A DNA stretch of 9,888 bases, taken from contig PSPM01000003.1 of NCBI GenBank assembly GCA_004195435.1, forward strand, positions 1-9,888, in the 5' to 3' direction. A program made the translations under genes and the position numbers. The first letter of the stretch is position 1; the number at the start of each line of letters is the position of its first letter. Source of the DNA: Candidatus Parvarchaeota archaeon. GTDB taxonomy: Archaea > Nanobdellota > Nanobdellia > Pacearchaeales > GW2011-AR1. Positions 6,018-9,888 of the stretch are shown here, one piece after another. The notes below the pieces were generated by a model, which saw nothing but the letters and a program-made list of their open reading frames with translations, ran no database searches and had not been told where the DNA came from.

Positions 6018-7524
6018 AGATTATCAAAAAGCAATCCTTGAAACTGCAATACATAGTAACACTCTAGCAATTCTACCGACTGGAGTTGGGAAAACCTTAA
6101 TTGCTCTGATGTTATCCGTAGAAAGATTAAAAAAATTCCCTAGAAAAAAAATACTTATTCTTGCTCCAACAAAACCTTTAGTTGAGCAACATTATGAATC
6201 TTTCAAAGAACAACTTCCTGAACTCTTTGCGGATCTACAATTATTTACTGGAGCTGTAAACGCAGGGAAAAGAAAAGAAATTTGGCAAACAGCGGAAATA
6301 ATTTTCTCTACACCTCAATGTATTGCTAACGACCTAAAAAAATATCTTTATGACTTGAAAGAAGTTTCACTTTTAGTAATTGATGAGGCTCACCGTTGTT
6401 TAAAAAATTATGACTATACAACGGTTGCTGATTTTTATAAAAGACAGAGTGAAAATGGAAGGATACTTGGACTTACTGCATCACCTGGATCTGAAAAAGA
6501 AAAAGTTAGAAAAATTTGTGAAAATTTAGCAGTTGAAGAAGTGGAAGTTAGAACAAGAGATTCTGAAGATGTGAAGCCTTATTTACAAGAATTAGAATTT
6601 GTAAAAATTGAAGTTCCATTTCCGAATGAATTTATTGAAATAAAAGTTCTTTTGGATAGAATTTATGATTCAAAAGTTAGAGAATTAAGATCTAGAAAAC
6701 TTTTATTTGGTTCGGCAAATAAAATTACTTTATTAAATTTGCAAAAGAAACTTGCAATGCAAGCAGTTAAAAAAAATTACCAGGCATTAATTGGCATGTC
6801 TTTAACTGCTCAAGCAATAAAAATTTCCCATGCTACAGAATTATTAGAAACTCAAACTCTTTCTGGATTAAAACTTTACTTGGAAGGATTGAAAAAACAG
6901 GCCGATCAAAAAAAAAGTAAAGGAGTTCAGAAAATAGTAGCATCTCCTGAATTTCAAGCCTCACTAATTTCAGTAGAACAACTTCTAAAAAATAAAATAG
7001 AGCATCCAAAAATAGAAGAATTGAAAGTTTTGATAGAGGGTGAATTTGAACAGAATAAAAATTGTAAAGTTATAATTTTTTCACAATTTAGAGAAACTGC
7101 TTCAACTATTTCAAATAAATTAAATGAACTTCCAGGAATCAAATCTGAAATCTTTGTAGGTCAAACAAAAAAAGATGGGAGGGGGCTTTCACAAAAAGAA
7201 CAGAAAGAAGTGATAGAAAATTTTAGGTCTGGAAAAATTAATGTTCTTTGCGCAACTTCTATAGGAGAAGAGGGATTGGATATTCCTGAAGTTAATGCAG
7301 TATTTTTTTATGAACCGATACCTTCCGCGATAAGAAAAATTCAAAGAACAGGAAGGACTGCTAGATTAGCGCCAGGAAAACTTTTCATAATGATCACAAA
7401 AAATACTCGTGATGAAATTTACCATTATGTTTCTTCAGCTAGAGAGAGGAAAATGTATAAAACAATAGATATTATAAAAAAGGAGATCAAAAATAAACCA
7501 AAAACTCTTTCAGATTTCAGATGA
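5998..7524 (+). CDS. hef: Hef-like SF2 (DEAD/DEAH) helicase, helicase half of a split Hef
   Basis: This 508-residue protein is a complete superfamily 2 helicase. Counting from ATG 5998: motif I PTGVGKT (27-33), motif Ia LAPTKPLVEQ (from about 55), motif II DEAH (129-132), motif III LTASPG (from 159), a helical insert (about 190-340) as in Hef/FANCM, motif IV VIIFSQF (about 358), motif V GEEGLDIP, and motif VI QRTGRTAR (about 448). Hef remodels forked and branched DNA. Euryarchaeal Hef carries an XPF-type nuclease on the same chain; here that part is the next gene, starting within the stop codon. ATG 5986 is an alternative start four codons upstream; 5998 is preferred for its start context shared with the gene at 5412. 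The C-terminal TLSDF is reminiscent of a PCNA-binding motif but lacks the Gln. Confidence 0.93.
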   Translation: MIKLEPRDYQKAILETAIHSNTLAILPTGVGKTLIALMLSVERLKKFPRKKILILAPTKPLVEQHYESFKEQLPELFADLQLFTGAVNAGKRKEIWQTAEIIFSTPQCIANDLKKYLYDLKEVSLLVIDEAHRCLKNYDYTTVADFYKRQSENGRILGLTASPGSEKEKVRKICENLAVEEVEVRTRDSEDVKPYLQELEFVKIEVPFPNEFIEIKVLLDRIYDSKVRELRSRKLLFGSANKITLLNLQKKLAMQAVKKNYQALIGMSLTAQAIKISHATELLETQTLSGLKLYLEGLKKQADQKKSKGVQKIVASPEFQASLISVEQLLKNKIEHPKIEELKVLIEGEFEQNKNCKVIIFSQFRETASTISNKLNELPGIKSEIFVGQTKKDGRGLSQKEQKEVIENFRSGKINVLCATSIGEEGLDIPEVNAVFFYEPIPSAIRKIQRTGRTARLAPGKLFIMITKNTRDEIYHYVSSARERKMYKTIDIIKKEIKNKPKTLSDFR

Positions 7525-8183
7525 CTTTTCTAAATCCTTTTTCAAAAAAAACAAAGAGAGAAGAGAAGAAAAAGATAATAATAGATCATCGAGAAAAAAA
7601 TTCCCTAGTGGTTTCAGAATTGATAGGTTTAGGATTTTCCATAGAATATAAGCAACTTCCTGTAGCAGATTATATCATCGGAGATGTTGCAATTGAAAGA
7701 AAAACTTTGGCAGATTTCAAATCATCAATTATAAACAAAAGAATAATGCGACAATTATTAGAACTGAAGCAATATCCTCAACCGATTTTGATACTTGAAG
7801 GTCTTGAAGAAGAAGATCCCTATTCTGGATTGATTCATGAAAATGCTTTCAGAGGTTTTTTGCTTTCCATATTAACTGAATATAAAATTCCGATTATTTT
7901 TACACTAAATGCGAAAGATACGGCCCTTTACATTTCTGTATTGGCAAAGAAAAAACAAAAATCTTCTGAAGCTATCAGAGCGACCAAAATTACATTAACT
8001 CCTGAAGAACAAATCCAGTTTGTTTTAGAAGGTTTCCCATATATTGGTCCAAAAACTGCTGAAAAATTAATAAAGCATTTCAAATCTCTTAATAATATCT
8101 TCAACGCATCTGAAGAAGAATTAAAGGGGGTTATCGGGAAAAAATCAGAGTTAATATTCAAATTAATTAATTTAAAATTTTAA
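7521..8183 (+). CDS. XPF/Hef-family structure-specific endonuclease with (HhH)2 domain
   Basis: This 220-residue protein has an ERCC4 nuclease domain (about 18-150). It shows IIIDHREKNS (19-28), LPVADYIIGD (46-55) and the catalytic ERK (59-61) followed by TLADFKSSI, so the metal-binding core is intact. A C-terminal helix-hairpin-helix region begins at GFPYIGPKTAEKL (171-183). The family cuts 3'-flap, fork and nicked-junction DNA as a dimer. The N-terminal tail (1-17) is basic. It overlaps the helicase stop by ATGA (7521-7524), indicating coupled translation and probably a stoichiometric complex replacing the single-chain Hef of euryarchaea. Its 3' end overlaps the convergent OB-fold gene by 17 bases. 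The arrangement resembles a split Hef rather than crenarchaeal XPF, which has no adjacent helicase. Confidence 0.93.
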   Translation: MTFLNPFSKKTKREEKKKIIIDHREKNSLVVSELIGLGFSIEYKQLPVADYIIGDVAIERKTLADFKSSIINKRIMRQLLELKQYPQPILILEGLEEEDPYSGLIHENAFRGFLLSILTEYKIPIIFTLNAKDTALYISVLAKKKQKSSEAIRATKITLTPEEQIQFVLEGFPYIGPKTAEKLIKHFKSLNNIFNASEEELKGVIGKKSELIFKLINLKF

Positions 8184-8472
8184 TTTTTAGCGCCCTTACT
8201 TGTTTTTCTCCATCGAACTCATCAACTAACCCTTCAATTAAAACTTCTTTTCCTAAATAACTTTCCTTGCAATTGCAATAAACCTCAATTTCCCCCATAT
8301 TAAAAATTTTAAAATCGCCAAAATCTCTTTCTTTTAGAATTTCCCCTGAAACAATAACTTTTTCATTTAGTTCTAAACCTTCTAAACTCTCAACTTTCTT
8401 TCCTGAAAAATTAAGCATAACTAACAAAATAGAAATTCCTAGAATTGTCAAAACAAAAGAAAGTTTTCTCAT
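8167..8472 (-). CDS. Small membrane-anchored or secreted OB-fold protein
   Basis: This 101-residue protein has a signal-anchor-like N-terminus: MRK followed by a hydrophobic helix at about 4-22. A compact beta-rich domain (about 33-100) has OB-fold (tRNA_anti-like) spacing: EKVIVSGEI, then IEVYCNC, then GKEVLIEGLVDEFDGEKQ, then VRALKIKIL. C66 and C68 form a CxC that could bind metal or be redox active if exported. Ligand and role are unknown. Start ATG 8472 lies about 24 nt from the TATA box at 8492-8499, fitting a leaderless mRNA. It is divergent from tyrS and convergent with the nuclease gene, with a 17-base 3' overlap. Confidence is high that it is a gene, moderate on the fold. Confidence 0.75.
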   Translation of the reverse strand: MRKLSFVLTILGISILLVMLNFSGKKVESLEGLELNEKVIVSGEILKERDFGDFKIFNMGEIEVYCNCKESYLGKEVLIEGLVDEFDGEKQVRALKIKILN

Positions 8473-8491
8473 AAATAAATGTGAACGAAAG

Positions 8492-8499
8492 ATTTAAAG
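8492..8499. promoter_or_regulatory. Shared, near-symmetric TATA box between divergent genes
   Basis: ATTTAAAG on plus reads CTTTAAAT on minus. Its centre (8495.5) is about 26 nt before tyrS ATG 8522 and about 24 nt before ATG 8472 on the other strand. Both distances fit leaderless initiation. The intergenic gap is only 49 bp and I see no other candidate TATA box in it, so one element probably serves both directions. Confidence 0.55.
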
Positions 8500-8521
8500 T
8501 AACTTTCTACATTCTTGAAAT

Positions 8522-9484
8522 ATGAATCAAAAAGAAAGATTGGAATTAATTAAAAAAAATACTGTAGAAATAATTCCAGAGAAAAATTTACTTAAAGTGC
8601 TTGGAGAGAAAAAGAAACCGGTTGTTTATTGTGGTTATGAACCTTCTGGGCCACTTCATCTTGGACATTTTGTTACCATAATGAAACTTTTAGATTTGCA
8701 AAACGCGGGATTCAAAGTTAAAATCTTACTTGCGGATGTGCACGCATTACTTAACAAAAAAGGAGATAAAAATCTAATCAAAAAAGAAGTTGTAGCTTGG
8801 GAAAAGACCTTGAAGGCCATCAATAGAAATTTTGATATTATTCTTGGCAGCGAATTTCAATTTGAAAAAAATTATCAGATTAGTATAATGAATCTTGCCA
8901 GAGATTCCACAATTAATCGTGGATTAAGAAGCATGCAAGAAATAGCAAGAGACATAGAAAATGCATCAATTTCTCAGCTATGGTACCCACTAATGCAGAT
9001 TGCAGATATAAAAAATCTTAAAGCTGATTTTGCTTTAGGAGGACTTGAACAAAGAAAAGTGCATATGCTTGGAAAAGATCTTTCGAAAACTCTCGGACAT
9101 GAATTTATCGCAATTCATACTCCATTAATTACTTCCTTGAAAGGACCTGGTGAAAAAATGTCAAAATCCTTGCCAGGGAGTGGAATTTCAATTACGGAGA
9201 CTAAAGAAGAGATAAAAAAGATATTGAAAAAAGCTTACTGTCCAGAAAAAGAAATATCAGATAATCCTATTCTTCAAATTTCTAAATTGATAATTTTCCC
9301 CAAGCTTGGAAAGTTAGAAATTTCTAGACCAGAAAAATTTGGAGGAAATAAAACTTACAATTCATACTCTCAATTAGAAAGTGATTTTTCTTCCGGAAAA
9401 TTACATCCTCAAGACTTAAAAAATTCGGCAGGAGACAGTTTAGAAAAAATAATTGCACCTATAAGAAAAAATTTCAAGTCTTGA
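8522..9484 (+). CDS. tyrS: Tyrosyl-tRNA synthetase, archaeal type
   Basis: This 320-residue class I synthetase charges tRNA-Tyr with tyrosine. The class signatures are HLGH (46-49, the HIGH motif) and KMSKS (212-216). The tyrosine pocket matches the well-known Methanocaldococcus jannaschii enzyme with a constant offset of four: Y36 (Y32 there), Y155 (Y151), Q159 (Q155), D162 (D158) and Q177 in GGLEQRK (Q173). This supports Tyr over Trp specificity and a canonical site. Length is close to the usual roughly 300-320 residues of archaeal TyrRS. The start is taken at ATG 8522 because the TATA box is about 26 nt upstream. The 3' end overlaps the convergent GTPase gene by 11 bases. Confidence 0.96.
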   Translation: MNQKERLELIKKNTVEIIPEKNLLKVLGEKKKPVVYCGYEPSGPLHLGHFVTIMKLLDLQNAGFKVKILLADVHALLNKKGDKNLIKKEVVAWEKTLKAINRNFDIILGSEFQFEKNYQISIMNLARDSTINRGLRSMQEIARDIENASISQLWYPLMQIADIKNLKADFALGGLEQRKVHMLGKDLSKTLGHEFIAIHTPLITSLKGPGEKMSKSLPGSGISITETKEEIKKILKKAYCPEKEISDNPILQISKLIIFPKLGKLEISRPEKFGGNKTYNSYSQLESDFSSGKLHPQDLKNSAGDSLEKIIAPIRKNFKS

Positions 9485-9888
9485 ATTCTACAATATCTTT
9501 ATCTTTTAATTTATGATTTAAACCTACTATCTGATTTGCAAACTTCCCGCTAGGTCCTGTTAATCTTGTTTCCTTAATTTTTTTAGAGAATCCCTTCAGA
9601 ATCTCTTCCGCGACATGTCTGACGGTACTTCCTTCTGGCAAGACTATAGGATCTTTTGTTGGCTTCTTGCCAGGTTCTTTAGTATAAATCCTAATTACTT
9701 TCATCGATTCAAATATTTTCTTTTTTAAATTGGGAATATTTTCTTTAGTTTTACAGGAAACCATCTCGAAATTTAGCCTTTTAGATTTAAGAGTGGCTTT
9801 TAATTTTCTTCGAGAATTTTCTGAAAGCAAATCAATTTTATTTAATATGATAATTTTTTTACCAGATATCTTTTCTGTAAATTTAGAA
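9474..9888 (-). CDS. DRG/Obg-type GTPase, C-terminal part with TGS domain (5' end beyond window)
   Basis: The reading frame enters from the right edge and ends at TGA 9476-9474, giving 137 complete codons here. NKIDLL lies at about 9842-9825 and is the G4 (NKxD) motif. SCKTKENI is the probable G5 region. The last 75 or so residues form a TGS domain: IRIYTKEPGKK, then VLPEGSTVRHVAEEI, then LTGPSGKFANQIVGLNHKLK. This order matches archaeal DRG GTPases (COG1163), translation-associated factors that bind ribosomes. The G1-G3 motifs lie outside the window. A TTG at 9830 is not the start, because the G4 motif lies upstream in the same frame. The assignment to DRG rather than another TGS GTPase rests on the TGS sequence. 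Confidence 0.88.
   Translation of the reverse strand, partial: SKFTEKISGKKIIILNKIDLLSENSRRKLKATLKSKRLNFEMVSCKTKENIPNLKKKIFESMKVIRIYTKEPGKKPTKDPIVLPEGSTVRHVAEEILKGFSKKIKETRLTGPSGKFANQIVGLNHKLKDKDIVEFKT

Noticed and set aside
7498..7524. PCNA-binding (PIP) box at the helicase C-terminus (TLSDF)
   Set aside because: The initial Gln and second aromatic residue of a PIP box are missing. It is mentioned only as a resemblance.
6954..8161. Minus-strand frames at 6954-7142 and 7928-8161
   Set aside because: They are antisense to motif-bearing helicase and nuclease sequence, so they are shadows.
9828..9830. TTG at 9830 as start of a 118-residue TGS protein
   Set aside because: The frame continues upstream through the GTPase G4 motif NKID to the window edge, so the TTG is an internal Leu codon.

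Overview
This 9.9 kb window is AT-rich and looks archaeal, most likely from an uncultured DPANN lineage of the Pacearchaeota/Woesearchaeota kind. This rests on an archaeal-type tyrosyl-tRNA synthetase, an XPF-family Hef helicase/nuclease pair, a DRG-type GTPase with TGS domain, a PRC-barrel protein, archaeal TATA boxes about 25 nt ahead of start codons (leaderless transcripts), and a giant modular surface protein built like those of DPANN genomes. The lineage is inferred from protein style. There is no rRNA, and I saw no tRNA gene or CRISPR array.

Layout. Bases 1-4025 (minus strand) are one uninterrupted reading frame of at least 1341 codons, cut by the left edge. It is a surface protein anchored by one membrane helix, with a cytoplasmic coiled coil and a long extracellular mosaic. 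Its 5' side (4026-4334) holds the most unusual material: a TATA box, two copies of an operator-like imperfect palindrome, a leader of about 175-180 nt, a terminator-like hairpin plus U-tract directly before a strong Shine-Dalgarno, and an upstream segment able to form a competing pairing. Bases 4335-4646 (minus) encode a PRC-barrel protein from a leaderless promoter.

Bases 4758-8183 (plus) form a tight four-gene operon: a membrane protein resembling site-2 proteases but lacking HExxH, an unrecognised 201-residue protein, a Hef-like SF2 helicase and an XPF/Hef-like nuclease. The last two overlap by ATGA, so Hef is split into two polypeptides. Bases 8167-8472 (minus) encode a small membrane-anchored OB-fold protein. 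It is divergent from tyrS (8522-9484, plus), and a single near-symmetric TATA box midway between the two start codons could serve both. The right edge carries the C-terminal part of a DRG-like GTPase (minus), convergent with tyrS.

The helicase and nuclease together suggest repair of stalled forks or branched DNA. TyrRS and DRG belong to translation; the PRC-barrel and giant proteins belong to the cell envelope or its cytoplasmic face. The standout candidate for something undescribed is the attenuator-like leader of the giant surface-protein gene.
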